Source: Lachnospiraceae bacterium
Lineage (GTDB): Bacteria > Bacillota > Clostridia > Lachnospirales > Lachnospiraceae
Direction: 5' to 3'
Length of the DNA stretch: 64,000 nucleotides
Assembly (NCBI GenBank): GCA_017527205.1
Contig: JAFXQK010000010.1
Location: 62,001-126,000 of the forward strand
Shown here: positions 49,061 through 58,220 of the stretch, piece after piece
How positions within the stretch are numbered: the first letter of the stretch is position 1
How the letters are laid out: every line of letters starts with the position of its first letter
Position numbers and translations under genes: made by a program
Notes under the pieces: model-generated
Told to the model about the DNA's origin: nothing
Seen by the model: the letters and a program-made list of their open reading frames with translations, nothing else
Database searches by the model: none

Positions 49061-49432
49061 TTAAGACTTGCGTTCATTAGTAATCGTTGGGAGAAGAAAT
49101 GCTTTTATAACATTCATTAATCTTTTTCGTTCTTCGTAAGGAAGCTTTTTATAGGTTTCTAGGAAAGTATGAATGTCATCAGAATAGAGTTCTGAAGTAT
49201 AATCGCAGGATTTAAGATCCGTAGTGAAGGCATCTAGAGGAATGTCTAATGCCTTTGAAATATTGTAATATGTCAAAAAGGAAGCAGAAGCACCGGACTC
49301 AATGTTTTTGAGCGTTCCTTCTGCCATGTTTGTTTTTAATGACAATTCCTCAATGGTAATGTTTCGATTTTTTCTGAGATCTCTAATCTGTTTTCCAATA
49401 AACTTGAAAATATCATTATTGTTTATATCCAT
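49061..49432 (-). CDS. XRE-family regulator next to the agr-like locus
   Basis: 123 residues: IGKQIRDLRKNRNITIEELSLKTNMAEGTLKNIESGASASFLTYYNISKALDIPLDAF is an XRE domain, with a C-terminal TFLETYKKLPYEERKRLMNVIKAFL helical tail. It is divergent from agrB with 148 bases between, and may control it: AAATCAC-N7-GTGATTT (49525-49545) lies between the two genes. Start ATG at 49432 follows GTGAGGA; an upstream GTG at 49444 lacks a site. Confidence 0.8.
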   Translation of the reverse strand: MDINNNDIFKFIGKQIRDLRKNRNITIEELSLKTNMAEGTLKNIESGASASFLTYYNISKALDIPLDAFTTDLKSCDYTSELYSDDIHTFLETYKKLPYEERKRLMNVIKAFLLPTITNERKS

Positions 49433-49504
49433 TGCAATCCTCACCCAAGTATTACACCTAATTTATACCATTTATTACATTTTAGATGAGAATATATAAA
49501 AATA

Positions 49505-49545
49505 AAATCACGGTAAAAATGATGAAATCACGAAATGAGTGATTT
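49505..49545. promoter_or_regulatory. Palindrome between the XRE gene and agrB
   Basis: AAATCAC (49525-49531) and GTGATTT (49539-49545) form an inverted repeat with 7 bases between, preceded by a further ATCACG at 49508. It is a candidate operator for the adjacent XRE protein. Confidence 0.45.
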
Positions 49546-49580
49546 GTGACGACTATTTTTGTAAAAAGAGGTTAAAAGTT

Positions 49581-50159
49581 ATGAAGGTTGCAAGAAGAAT
49601 AGCGGGTGAAATGAAAAAACATGGGATCATAAGAAACGATGAATATAATGTCTATGTCTATGGATTGGAATTAGTTGTATTAAAGTTTATTGCTGGTTTA
49701 ATTGCAATCATTGTGAGTATTGCATTGAATACAACGCTTTTTCTCTTTGCTTTATTACTTTTTCTTATTCCGATTCGTGAATATGCAGGAGGCGTGCATG
49801 CTGCAAGCAGAGGTGCTTGTTTATTTTTGACAGAAATGATTCTCTTAGTGGCACAATTAATTTGGAAATGGAATTTGTGGAAAGAGACGCTGCAAATACT
49901 AGCCATATTATTGTGTATGATTGCTGTTTTATTGTTTGCGCCGTCTCAAAATGAAAAAAGACGATTAAGCCAGCAAAAACGAAAGAAATTTCGTTACATA
50001 TCCATATTATTGTGCTTTATTAATGTTGCGTGTTATGGAATGGCCTTTTGGATAGGCTGGAATCTGATAAAAATAGCAATAAGTCTAGCAATGATGATTG
50101 AAGCAATTTTGTTAATTCTATATGGGATTGAAAGACTTAAAAAATCCCTTATTTCGTGA
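49581..50159 (+). CDS. agrB: AgrB-type membrane endopeptidase
   Basis: 192 residues with about five membrane helices. The family signature is complete: IPIREYAGGVHAASRGACLF with catalytic His73 and Cys80, seven residues apart. AgrB cuts the C-terminal tail of the AgrD precursor and forms the (thio)lactone ring. ATG 49581 follows AAGAGGTTA; the open frame upstream to 49539 lacks a site. The gene is AT-rich compared with its flanks. agrD lies 180 bases downstream. Confidence 0.92.
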   Translation: MKVARRIAGEMKKHGIIRNDEYNVYVYGLELVVLKFIAGLIAIIVSIALNTTLFLFALLLFLIPIREYAGGVHAASRGACLFLTEMILLVAQLIWKWNLWKETLQILAILLCMIAVLLFAPSQNEKRRLSQQKRKKFRYISILLCFINVACYGMAFWIGWNLIKIAISLAMMIEAILLILYGIERLKKSLIS

Positions 50160-50189
50160 TATAATCATGGCACAAATGACGGAAATGTT

Positions 50190-50221
50190 TAAATTTGTCA
50201 ATTAAGCGTATAATTTTGTCA
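50190..50221 (+). promoter_or_regulatory. LytTR-like direct repeat, copy 2 (upstream of agrD)
   Basis: TAAATTTGTCA (50190-50200) and TAATTTTGTCA (50211-50221) are in direct orientation with a 21-bp period, 118 bases before the agrD start. This is a likely binding site for the LytTR regulator encoded at 53167, giving positive feedback. A second copy lies at 48990. Confidence 0.6.
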
Positions 50222-50338
50222 CTTCAGAAAAAATCATCTTTTAAAAGGTAACATGGAATTATGGATTTGTTATATTGTGATCCATATGTTACAAGAAAAT
50301 GCCAAATGGCACGGATGATTTTGAAGGAGGTGGAGCTT

Positions 50339-50467
50339 ATGAAGGCAGTGTACTTGAGATTGCTCAGCGTGCTTGCAGCGTTCGCGGGAGTGGCAACCGC
50401 GGTAGCGGTAAATTCCGCATGCTGCTTAGTACTGTATGAGCCAGAAATGCCTAAAGAACTTGACTAA
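50339..50467 (+). CDS. agrD: AgrD-type cyclic peptide precursor
   Basis: 42 residues with the three-part layout of AgrD: an amphipathic N-terminal helix (MKAVYLRLLSVLAAFAGVAT), a core with two adjacent cysteines (NSACCLVLY, Cys28 and Cys29) and an acidic tail EPEMPKELD very like the tail of staphylococcal AgrD. If Cys29 closes the ring with Tyr33, the macrocycle is CLVLY. Which cysteine reacts is open. GGAGGTGG precedes ATG 50339. It lies directly after agrB. Confidence 0.88.
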   Translation: MKAVYLRLLSVLAAFAGVATAVAVNSACCLVLYEPEMPKELD

Positions 50468-50507
50468 GACACGGAACTTAAATAGAATTTAATAGGAGGA
50501 ACAATTT

Positions 50508-50849
50508 ATGAGAAGAACTATTTTGGCCTTTTGTACGGCAGCAATTATCCTTGCATGCGGCATTTTAACGCCTGTAACAGCTAGTGCGGAAGAGGCAAGA
50601 GGGTGCGCGCAACACACGATGAATGGAACCCATGCCGGAACCATGACCAGAGTAATGTATACTCATCCGGTTTTCTTGGGTAATGGTACCTATGGTCCGA
50701 TGTATGAAACCTGTACAGTAAAAGGTTTGTATGATGAAATTTATTTAAGATGTACCGTGTGCGGATACATTGATTATGATCATCCGGTAAGTCAAGTATT
50801 ACTTAATTCATGGCATGACTACTACATGTGTCCGCATTATAACGAATAA
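50508..50849 (+). CDS. Small secreted Cys/His-rich protein of the agr-like locus
   Basis: 113 residues. The signal peptide ends at about VTASA (residue 27). The mature part is short and rich in Cys, His and Tyr: RGCAQHTMNGTHAGTM, YETCTVKG, LRCTVCGYIDYDH and MCPHYNE. Five Cys and several His could bind metal or form disulphides. No family is recognised. The ribosome site is AGGAGG. Its place right after agrD suggests a secreted product regulated with the system. Confidence 0.75.
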   Translation: MRRTILAFCTAAIILACGILTPVTASAEEARGCAQHTMNGTHAGTMTRVMYTHPVFLGNGTYGPMYETCTVKGLYDEIYLRCTVCGYIDYDHPVSQVLLNSWHDYYMCPHYNE

Positions 50850-50884
50850 TGTGATCATAATTTAGCGATGGGAGAAATGGCGGC

Positions 50885-53155
50885 ATGAAAAAGAAAGGGA
50901 TGAAACATATTTGGATGACATGTCTTTTGTTCCTATTTACATTGTGCGGTTGTCTCGGAAAGAACTCAAAGGATGCAGCGACTTCTTCGTCCACAGGTCA
51001 GATTGAATTTTTGACGGAAAGTATGATGAGTGGAGGAAACGCAGCCTGGCAGGACAATGCCCTTGACGATCTTCATGCCGTCATCAACCTGTCCGTGAAA
51101 AGCATCAAAACGGAAGGGGAAACGGTAAGCGGAGGGGTAGTCTTTGTTGGCGAAGGAGGATGCACGCGGCACGGAAATCATTCCTACGGAGATTACAGGA
51201 AAGATTGGGATGGCGTGAATGGCATTACGCCCGAGGGCGAAGAATTCTCGCTTACATTGGAAATCCTTCCGGAGAAAAAAAGATTACAGTTTCTGAACCT
51301 TGGTCCCGTTTCAGGGGAAGACGCATACATCGCATGTTCCTACGTTTACGATGCGAACGGAAAAGCTTCGGAATACTGTTTTTATGAGCTGGACTCAAAG
51401 TATCAAAAAATTCACGAGGTTCAAACGGGTTACGTTACGGACTCAGCCGTCAGACACATTATGGGAGATGCAGACGGAAATTATCACGCTTCGTATCCAA
51501 AGTCAAACGGAAAAAACATTTACGTCATTATTTCGCCGGAAGGTGAAATAATTTTTGAAAAAGAGCTGCAGCACTCCGTCAGTCTTTGCGCCTTTGGAGG
51601 AGGCCGTGTTGCCGTTTGTGAAAAGAACATGTCCACGGGTCCTAACGAAATCTGGTGTTACGAGGCAAATCTGAAGACAGGGGAACTTTTGGAACTGGCA
51701 ACATCAAACGACGAGACGGTAAGGAATCAATTAAAAGGCAACGCAAGCCATGCAGTCCCCGTTGATGATAACAGGATTGTTTGGTGTACGCGCAACGGAA
51801 TTTATGTATACGACCTGCGGGACAAGGAAACAAAAACGGTATACAAATGGTCAAACCACGGCATTTTTTTGGATTCCGTGGAAGACATGACCGTAACGGC
51901 GGACGGGTCGCTTGCCATTTTATACAGAGACGCAAATGAAAAAGGATTGAAGTATCTTTTGTTAAGGCATACCGATGAAAAACAGGAACTTACTTCCATC
52001 ACGATCGCCGTTTCTTCACACAACAAAAATGAATATGAAAAGGCCGCAACGGACTTTAAGAAAATGTATCCTTCGTACGTCATCAACGTGAGGGATGATT
52101 ACGACGAAATGAGTCTGTTAACACAATTGGGTGCAGGTACGGGGCCCGCGCTTGTTGACACGGAACTGACGGGGTTTGAAAATCTCGAGTACCTTTGGGA
52201 ACCGCTGGATCTCTTCATGGAACAGGCGGGACTGGCGGAAGAGATCATTCCAAAGGCTCTGGAGTTTGGAAAAATCGGGGATGTGACATATGGCATCGTG
52301 AGGGATTTTCGAATAGAAACGCTATTGGTTTCAGAGGCTGGACCGGAGGACTGGAATTATGAGGAGTTTTTAAATGCCTTGGAAAAAAACACCGGGGCGG
52401 CGTTTACTTATGAATATGTGGAGTCGCTTACCGATTGGAGGGAACATTATTTCGATCTCTTGCAAAACGGTCTTTCCGATAATGCATATTTTGACGCAAG
52501 TACTGGAGAAACGGTTTTTGGAATGTCTGATTTCGAAAGGATGTTAAGGCTTTCCCAAAAGGCAAAAAATTGTCCCCCGTCAGAGGGCGGGAAGGCACTT
52601 GCGAAGGGTACGGCGCTTTGTGAACATGTTGACCTATTGGTTGAGGCGCAGGTGTTTCGGTTGAGAAGGAGGATGGAGGTAAATGGCGAACGGGCCATCG
52701 GTTATCCGACAAAGGAAGGAGCACGGCATCTTTTAGTGGCTAACGCACCGCTCGCAATGCGCTCGACGGCAACGGAAGAGCAAAAAAAGATCGCATACAC
52801 TTTCCTGAAGATGTTGCTTTCAAAAGAAATCATGGAGAAAACTTCATCCACCATGATGTTTCCCGTTCGAAAGGATGTTTTAGAGAAAAAGCTAATAAAC
52901 TATGAAGCTACCGTGGAAAGCATGAAGCTGGGAGAAAACTATGATCCAAATTACATGCCGGAGCTTGATGAAAAAGACAGGGAGTTCTTAAACGATCTAA
53001 TAGAAAACGGTGTGGTAAAGAAATCCTTTCCAACAGGCTTGCAGCGAGTGTTTGACGAGGAATTGGGAGATTATCTTGCGGGCAGGATTGATGGAAAGGC
53101 GTTGGAAGATCACTTAAAAAACAGGGTGTGGCTGTACTTAAATGAAACGAAATAA
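50885..53155 (+). CDS. Large solute-binding-type lipoprotein of the agr-like locus
   Basis: 756 residues. The signal peptide has a lipobox near LCGC (Cys about 22). Residues about 60-360 look like a beta-propeller-type region (repeated short strands, GDADGNYHASYPKSNGKNIYVIISPEGEIIFE). From about 365, ITIAVSSHNKNEYEKAATDFKKMYPSYVINV begins a domain like the extracellular solute-binding proteins of ABC importers. No permease or ATPase gene is adjacent. It sits twelve bases before the response regulator, and a role as surface receptor for a peptide or sugar is inference. Confidence 0.72.
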   Translation: MKKKGMKHIWMTCLLFLFTLCGCLGKNSKDAATSSSTGQIEFLTESMMSGGNAAWQDNALDDLHAVINLSVKSIKTEGETVSGGVVFVGEGGCTRHGNHSYGDYRKDWDGVNGITPEGEEFSLTLEILPEKKRLQFLNLGPVSGEDAYIACSYVYDANGKASEYCFYELDSKYQKIHEVQTGYVTDSAVRHIMGDADGNYHASYPKSNGKNIYVIISPEGEIIFEKELQHSVSLCAFGGGRVAVCEKNMSTGPNEIWCYEANLKTGELLELATSNDETVRNQLKGNASHAVPVDDNRIVWCTRNGIYVYDLRDKETKTVYKWSNHGIFLDSVEDMTVTADGSLAILYRDANEKGLKYLLLRHTDEKQELTSITIAVSSHNKNEYEKAATDFKKMYPSYVINVRDDYDEMSLLTQLGAGTGPALVDTELTGFENLEYLWEPLDLFMEQAGLAEEIIPKALEFGKIGDVTYGIVRDFRIETLLVSEAGPEDWNYEEFLNALEKNTGAAFTYEYVESLTDWREHYFDLLQNGLSDNAYFDASTGETVFGMSDFERMLRLSQKAKNCPPSEGGKALAKGTALCEHVDLLVEAQVFRLRRRMEVNGERAIGYPTKEGARHLLVANAPLAMRSTATEEQKKIAYTFLKMLLSKEIMEKTSSTMMFPVRKDVLEKKLINYEATVESMKLGENYDPNYMPELDEKDREFLNDLIENGVVKKSFPTGLQRVFDEELGDYLAGRIDGKALEDHLKNRVWLYLNETK

Positions 53156-53166
53156 AGGACGAAAGA

Positions 53167-53874
53167 ATGATTTCAATTTCCGTAGTGGATGATGATTATC
53201 AAACAATTGCCAAATTTACCGCAATTTTAGAGCGATATTATGGTACAGGAAATTATATTCAACAGGACTTTACAAACGGACGGGAGTTTGTTGAAAGTCT
53301 GTCGGAGGGATTGCCCAACATTGTTTTTATGGACATAGAAATGGATTTCATGAATGGGGAAGATGCCGTTCGAAAGTTACGGGAGAAGGACATTAATGAA
53401 TGTACGTTTGTCGTTTATGTCTCATCCCATACGGAACGGCTTGCCCCGTTTTTTGCGTTGCATCCGTTTGATTTTTTGGTGAAACCGTTTAAGGATAAAG
53501 CCGTTTATGAAATTTTGGATAAGATTAACGAACGCATGGATAAGGAGAAAAAAACTTGTACCTTAATTATTGACCGGAAGGAAGTCAGTATTCCCGTAAA
53601 TGACATTATGTGGATTCAATCACAGGGGCATCGTTTGGAAGTAAAGGTGAGTACGAGCGAAGTGCCGCTTTATTGCTATGGCAAATTAAATGATTTGTAT
53701 TTGGAATTGGAGGCCATCTGTGATGATTTTTTGCGTGTTCACGCTTCTTATGCGGTAAACAGGCGTTACATCACGAAATTCATGCATAATGAGGTTTATT
53801 TGAAGGACAAAGTTTTTCCGGTTAGCGTTAGATTTCGGACGGAAGTCACCATGAAACTTCATGAAAGGTTATAG
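53167..53874 (+). CDS. LytTR response regulator (AgrA type)
   Basis: 235 residues. The receiver domain has the acidic pair in SVVDDDYQ, the phosphoacceptor Asp in IVFMDIEMD (about 57) and Lys in FLVKPF (about 106). The C-terminal LytTR domain (IIDRKEVSIPVNDIMWIQSQGHRLEV, FLRVHASYAVNRRYI) binds DNA direct repeats. It probably acts on the repeats at 50190 and 48990. It is encoded immediately before the kinase gene. The ribosome site is AAAGGACG. Confidence 0.9.
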   Translation: MISISVVDDDYQTIAKFTAILERYYGTGNYIQQDFTNGREFVESLSEGLPNIVFMDIEMDFMNGEDAVRKLREKDINECTFVVYVSSHTERLAPFFALHPFDFLVKPFKDKAVYEILDKINERMDKEKKTCTLIIDRKEVSIPVNDIMWIQSQGHRLEVKVSTSEVPLYCYGKLNDLYLELEAICDDFLRVHASYAVNRRYITKFMHNEVYLKDKVFPVSVRFRTEVTMKLHERL

Positions 53875-53880
53875 GAAACC

Positions 53881-55179
53881 ATGTTAATTAGTAGGATTGC
53901 GTATTTAATGAGTAATGTCATTTTTGCCTATGGCATGCATCTGTTTTATGCCAAATTTTTCCCAAAGAGTGAAGGGAAGTGGGCCAAATGGTTAACGCTG
54001 ATTCTTTTTTTGATCTTGGATTTCATACTATATTTATTGATTTCTAATTCCTATATTTTTCCCATAGTCAGTTTTATATTGTTTTTTTCTGTAACTTTAA
54101 CATATCAATGTAGGATTGATTACAGGAATTTTTTAGCTGCGTTTTGGATTTTGATTTTTGGAATTTGCGGTGAACTTCTGGCATCCTATGTCGTATCTTT
54201 TTTCATGGGTAAAATTGGACTGACAAGTTCTGAGAATGCATTGGTTGCCGCGCTTGTATCGGCCAGATTCTTCTTCTTTTTTGTGGCGATTCTTTCGGCA
54301 AAGCTGATCAGTCACCATAGAGAGGGGGAACCCATACGGTATATTTCCGTACTGACTATGTTCCTCCCAATGATTTCCATTGGTTTGGTGGTATATGTGT
54401 TTAGTTTAGCCGAGTTTGATCAGAATACCATTTTAAATGCGGGTTCGTTTGGAGCTGTTATGTCAGTTTCGGCCATCGTTTTATTGAATTTGATTACGGT
54501 ATGGCTGTTTGATCGCCAAACACTTGCATATCAAACAGAGCAGGAAGCGCAGGCACTTCGAAAGACTGTACAGGTTCAACAAGAGCATTATAACGGAGAA
54601 ATGAAGCGGCATGAAGCAATTAGGAAAGTGAAGCATGATTATAAAAATTTGCTTTTAGCGATTCAAGCAAGCCTTGATTCACAAAGGATAAATGACGCTA
54701 GACGAATTATTAAAGGAGAATTAGAAGAGGTAGGCGTTTCGGATGTTCCCCAAAGTGGGTGGTATGCTTTAGATGCCATTGTTGCATACAAAGAGGCAAG
54801 CGCGGAGAAGGTCGGATTAAGGCTATTACCAGAATACTTCTTGGAGGAAACGCCGAAGGTTGCTAGTGAAGACATATGCGTTATGATGGGAAATGCGATA
54901 GATAATGCCATGGAGTATTTAGAAGAGAATCCCGCTTGTTCCAAAGAGATACGCATACATGTTCATTATGAAAAGGGGGTTCTAAACATTAAGGTCGGTA
55001 ATGAAGTGGAGGGAACTATTGCTACCATGGATCGACGATTCTGTAAGTCCTCGAAGACGGAAGAAGGACATGGCTACGGGTTGAAATCAATTGATTACAT
55101 AGCAGGAAAATATGATGGGCGTCTCATCCTTTCCAGCCGTGAGAACTATTTTGAATGTGGAATGATATTGTATTGTTAA
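53881..55179 (+). CDS. GHKL sensor histidine kinase (AgrC type)
   Basis: 432 residues. About six membrane helices occupy residues 1-215, with hydrophobic runs at 35-55, 60-80 and 85-110. The phosphoacceptor His is in VKHDYKNLLLAIQ (about 247), the N-box in MMGNAIDNAMEYLEE (about 340) and the G-box in GHGYGLKSID. As AgrC it would bind the cyclic peptide and phosphorylate the LytTR regulator encoded six bases upstream. The membrane part fits peptide sensing. Confidence 0.9.
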   Translation: MLISRIAYLMSNVIFAYGMHLFYAKFFPKSEGKWAKWLTLILFLILDFILYLLISNSYIFPIVSFILFFSVTLTYQCRIDYRNFLAAFWILIFGICGELLASYVVSFFMGKIGLTSSENALVAALVSARFFFFFVAILSAKLISHHREGEPIRYISVLTMFLPMISIGLVVYVFSLAEFDQNTILNAGSFGAVMSVSAIVLLNLITVWLFDRQTLAYQTEQEAQALRKTVQVQQEHYNGEMKRHEAIRKVKHDYKNLLLAIQASLDSQRINDARRIIKGELEEVGVSDVPQSGWYALDAIVAYKEASAEKVGLRLLPEYFLEETPKVASEDICVMMGNAIDNAMEYLEENPACSKEIRIHVHYEKGVLNIKVGNEVEGTIATMDRRFCKSSKTEEGHGYGLKSIDYIAGKYDGRLILSSRENYFECGMILYC

Positions 55180-55309
55180 GAGATTGTGATAATCATAAAT
55201 GATTCATTGCGAAATCCTTATGTGGAATGACTTGCGTATTTTTGGAATTCAAGTTATAATACAAGATGTTGAAAGTGAAGTCATTTTATGAAAGGATTGG
55301 ACAATTCAA

Positions 55310-56242
55310 GTGACAAGAGAAGAGAAAATTGAGAAATTAAGAAATCTGACGAAGGCATATATTTTATATTCCCTGTATACGAGGGTTCCTTTTGTTGAGT
55401 GTGAGCAGGCGAATTTTTATGATCAGGCGTTCCTCTTTGAGACGAAAGAGGATGCCGAGGAAGCGGCGAAGAGAATGTATGACAATGGGGATCCCGTGGG
55501 CATTACGGAGTTAAAGATTGTGGATCTGCCGCGTCCTGAGGGAGCAGCGGACAACGTGGTTCCCATGCGCAGGCTCATGCGGAATCAGGTGCGCGAGCAT
55601 TTAACGAAATTCCCGCTTTTTGGCATTAATGCGGTATTCTTCAAGCCGGCGGAGGATCGCGGCGAGAGTCTGCCCCTGGATGACGTGCTGCCGGAAGAGG
55701 TAAAGGCGGAAGTAAACAAGGAGCAGACGGAGCTTGTTGGCTTAAAGCTGACGGGGCTTTATTTCGCGCAGTATATTCGCAGAAATCAGAAGGACGTACA
55801 GCTTGCGAAGGAGCGCTATGAGGAGTTTTATGCGAACCTTGCAAGGGCGCAGCTTTTACTGCCCGTCATCCCCGAGGAGGCGCATAGGGATGATCCTTCC
55901 CTGAATTTGACGAAGTGCATGCTGCCCATTTATACGCCTCACGATGAGAACGGCGATGCGGCAAAGGCAGACGGTGAGGCGCAGAAGGCGGAGGGCGAAG
56001 ATAAGAAGCCGAAGATCGCAGCTTTGGGCCTGTTTACCAACATGGATGAGGTCGTAGTTCACAGTAGAAACCACCTCAAGGAGGTTCGCGTGGTTCGCGT
56101 GGCAATGGACCAGATCAGGAATTTTGTTCCGGAGCACGTGGAATATGTCGTCATTGATCCCCTGACCATGAGCATCACCTTAAAGGTGGATGACGTTGTC
56201 AAGGTCATCAAGGAGATCAGGGGTGAAGAACCTCAGGCGTAA
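55310..56242 (+). CDS. SseB-family-like protein
   Basis: 310 residues from a GTG start (TREEKIEKLRNLTKAYILYSLYTRVPFVECEQANFYDQAF). The C-terminal part (LARAQLLLPVIPEE and on to FTNMDEVVVHSRNHLKEVRVVRVAMDQIRNFVPEHVEYVVIDPLTM) matches the layout of SseB N-terminal-domain proteins. An acidic, Ala/Lys/Gly-rich loop lies at about 210-235. Function unknown, and the name comes from a secretion chaperone without functional meaning here. The ribosome site is weak. The agr kinase ends 130 bases upstream. Confidence 0.68.
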   Translation: MTREEKIEKLRNLTKAYILYSLYTRVPFVECEQANFYDQAFLFETKEDAEEAAKRMYDNGDPVGITELKIVDLPRPEGAADNVVPMRRLMRNQVREHLTKFPLFGINAVFFKPAEDRGESLPLDDVLPEEVKAEVNKEQTELVGLKLTGLYFAQYIRRNQKDVQLAKERYEEFYANLARAQLLLPVIPEEAHRDDPSLNLTKCMLPIYTPHDENGDAAKADGEAQKAEGEDKKPKIAALGLFTNMDEVVVHSRNHLKEVRVVRVAMDQIRNFVPEHVEYVVIDPLTMSITLKVDDVVKVIKEIRGEEPQA

Positions 56243-56268
56243 GTCGGGAAAAGCATGTTCGGCTGAGC

Positions 56269-58134
56269 TTAGGAAAGAATCAACCGGATATGGTAGGTTT
56301 TTAGCCAGTAGTTCACCTGAAGCAGGTAGGCGAGAAGCTGTGGGCCGGCCATGAGCTGACCATAAAAGGGCTTTCCGTAGTCGCTGGGCTTTGCAACATA
56401 GTTTTGAACCTTTTTTAGATCCACCAGACCGCTCAAGGGCTGCGTTTGGTCGGACAATATCTCCAGGAGCTCCTTCCGAAGGAGACCCTCATACGCAGGG
56501 TCGTAGGTTTTCGGATAGGGGCTCTTTTTGCGTTCCAGAATTTCGTCCGGCAGAAGGCCCCTTGCGGCTTCCCGAAGAAGGCCCTTGACTACGCCGTTTT
56601 TGCATTTCATGTCCCAGGGCACGTTCCAGAGATATTCGACAATGCGATGATCCGCGAAAGGTACCCTTGCCTCCAGGCCCACGTGCATGCTGGTGCGATC
56701 CATCCGGTCGAGGAGGGTTTGCATAAACCAGCGAAGGTTAAGGTAGGAGATCTCGCGGCGCCTTTTCTCCTCCTTGCTTTCTCCCGGAAGGGCAGGGCAT
56801 TCGCGCAGGGTCTTCTCATAGGCGGCTCGCGCGTAGTCCTCCAAGGGCAGGAGCTCCAAGAGTTCCTCGCGAAGCAGCATGATCCTGGGCGAAAAGTCCA
56901 TCGACCACGGGAAGATGTCCGCGTCAAAGCATTCCTTTTTATGGAACCAGGGGTAGCCACCGAAGATTTCATCCGCACATTCGCCGGTTAGGGTTACCTT
57001 ATGGTTTTGGGCGACAAGGCCGCAAAAATAGAGCATGGAGCTTTCGACGTCGGCCATGCAGGGCAGGTCTCTCGCATCCACGGCCTTGAAAAGATTGGCA
57101 TAAAGGTCGTGGTTGTCGCAGGTAAGATACTGGTGCCTGGTGTGACAGTGGGACGTCATGAGGTCGACGTAAGGGCGATCCTGCGAGGGCTGGAAGGCAT
57201 TGGCGCGGAAGTTTTTGTCATTTCCGAGAAAGTCAAAGGAATAGGTAGACAGGAGCTGCCCTTTTTCTTTTAATTCCTGACTGCAGACGGCCGTGACGAG
57301 GCTTGAGTCGATGCCGCCGGAGAGGAAGGTGCAGATCGGAACATCCGAGAGCATTTGCATTCGGATGCTGTCCGTCACTAGAAATCTTGTCTTTTCCCTG
57401 GTCTGCTCCCAGGAATCCTCATGGGGATGGCTTTCCAGCTGCCAATAGGGTGTCTGCCTGATGCCGGAGGCGGAGTAGGTCAGGACATGACCGGGAAGAA
57501 CCTCATGCACATTCTTGAAAACGCCTTTTCCATAGGTCTTTGCGGGGCCGAGGCCAAAGATTTCGCAGAGTCCTTCACGGTCCACCTCTGCGGGAAAATC
57601 AGGGAAGGAAAGGATGCCTTTGATTTCGGAGGAAAAGAGAAAGGTCTGGCCGAGCGTGGCATAAAACAGGGGTTTGACGCCGAGGCGGTCGCGGACGAGG
57701 ATCAGCTGCTCCGTGGCATCCTCCCAGAAGGCGAAGGAGAAGATGCCATTGAGGGAGGAGAGGAAGGGAAGGCCGCGGAGAAGGAGTCCTTGCAGGATGA
57801 CCTCGGTGTCACAGGTGGTTTCGAAGAAAGCGCCCTCCCGAAGCAGCTCTTCGCGAAGGGCGGGGCTGTTATAGATTTCTCCGTTAAAGACAATGGCACC
57901 GCGGCGGCCACCCTGCCCGGCACACTGGCGCACCATGGGCTGCGCGCCGCCCTCGGGATCGAGGATGGAGAGGCGGACGTGGGAGAGGCCGACGTGCCTT
58001 TGCAGATAGACACCGTCCCCATCAGGGCCGCGATGCTTTTGCACTCTGCCCATGGTCTGCAGTATTTGGTAGTATTTCCCGGGATCCTCCCGGAAGTTTC
58101 CGTGGAAATTACAAAATCCGGCGATGCCACACAT
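56269..58134 (-). CDS. asnB: Asparagine synthase (glutamine-hydrolysing)
   Basis: 621 residues of the AsnB type. The N-terminal glutaminase begins MCGIAGFC with the catalytic Cys2 and continues HRGPDGDGVYL, VFNGEIYN. The C-terminal synthetase domain has the ATP-PP loop FLSGGIDSSLVTA (about 268-280), GECADEIFGGYPWFHK and RVPFADHRIVEYLW. It makes asparagine from aspartate, glutamine and ATP. It is a single gene in this orientation, 86 bases downstream of dpaB. Confidence 0.94.
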   Translation of the reverse strand: MCGIAGFCNFHGNFREDPGKYYQILQTMGRVQKHRGPDGDGVYLQRHVGLSHVRLSILDPEGGAQPMVRQCAGQGGRRGAIVFNGEIYNSPALREELLREGAFFETTCDTEVILQGLLLRGLPFLSSLNGIFSFAFWEDATEQLILVRDRLGVKPLFYATLGQTFLFSSEIKGILSFPDFPAEVDREGLCEIFGLGPAKTYGKGVFKNVHEVLPGHVLTYSASGIRQTPYWQLESHPHEDSWEQTREKTRFLVTDSIRMQMLSDVPICTFLSGGIDSSLVTAVCSQELKEKGQLLSTYSFDFLGNDKNFRANAFQPSQDRPYVDLMTSHCHTRHQYLTCDNHDLYANLFKAVDARDLPCMADVESSMLYFCGLVAQNHKVTLTGECADEIFGGYPWFHKKECFDADIFPWSMDFSPRIMLLREELLELLPLEDYARAAYEKTLRECPALPGESKEEKRRREISYLNLRWFMQTLLDRMDRTSMHVGLEARVPFADHRIVEYLWNVPWDMKCKNGVVKGLLREAARGLLPDEILERKKSPYPKTYDPAYEGLLRKELLEILSDQTQPLSGLVDLKKVQNYVAKPSDYGKPFYGQLMAGPQLLAYLLQVNYWLKTYHIRLILS

Positions 58135-58220
58135 GTTAGGGGTTCCTTTCTGAATATAGTCACTTTGTGATGGAGCGTGTTTCGCTTTTTTAAATATGGC
58201 TTTGCTATGGTTAGGAATGG

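Noticed and set aside
57421..58170. A 249-codon plus-strand frame opposite asnB
   Set aside because: It is antisense to the well-conserved glutaminase domain and has the low-complexity composition of a shadow frame.
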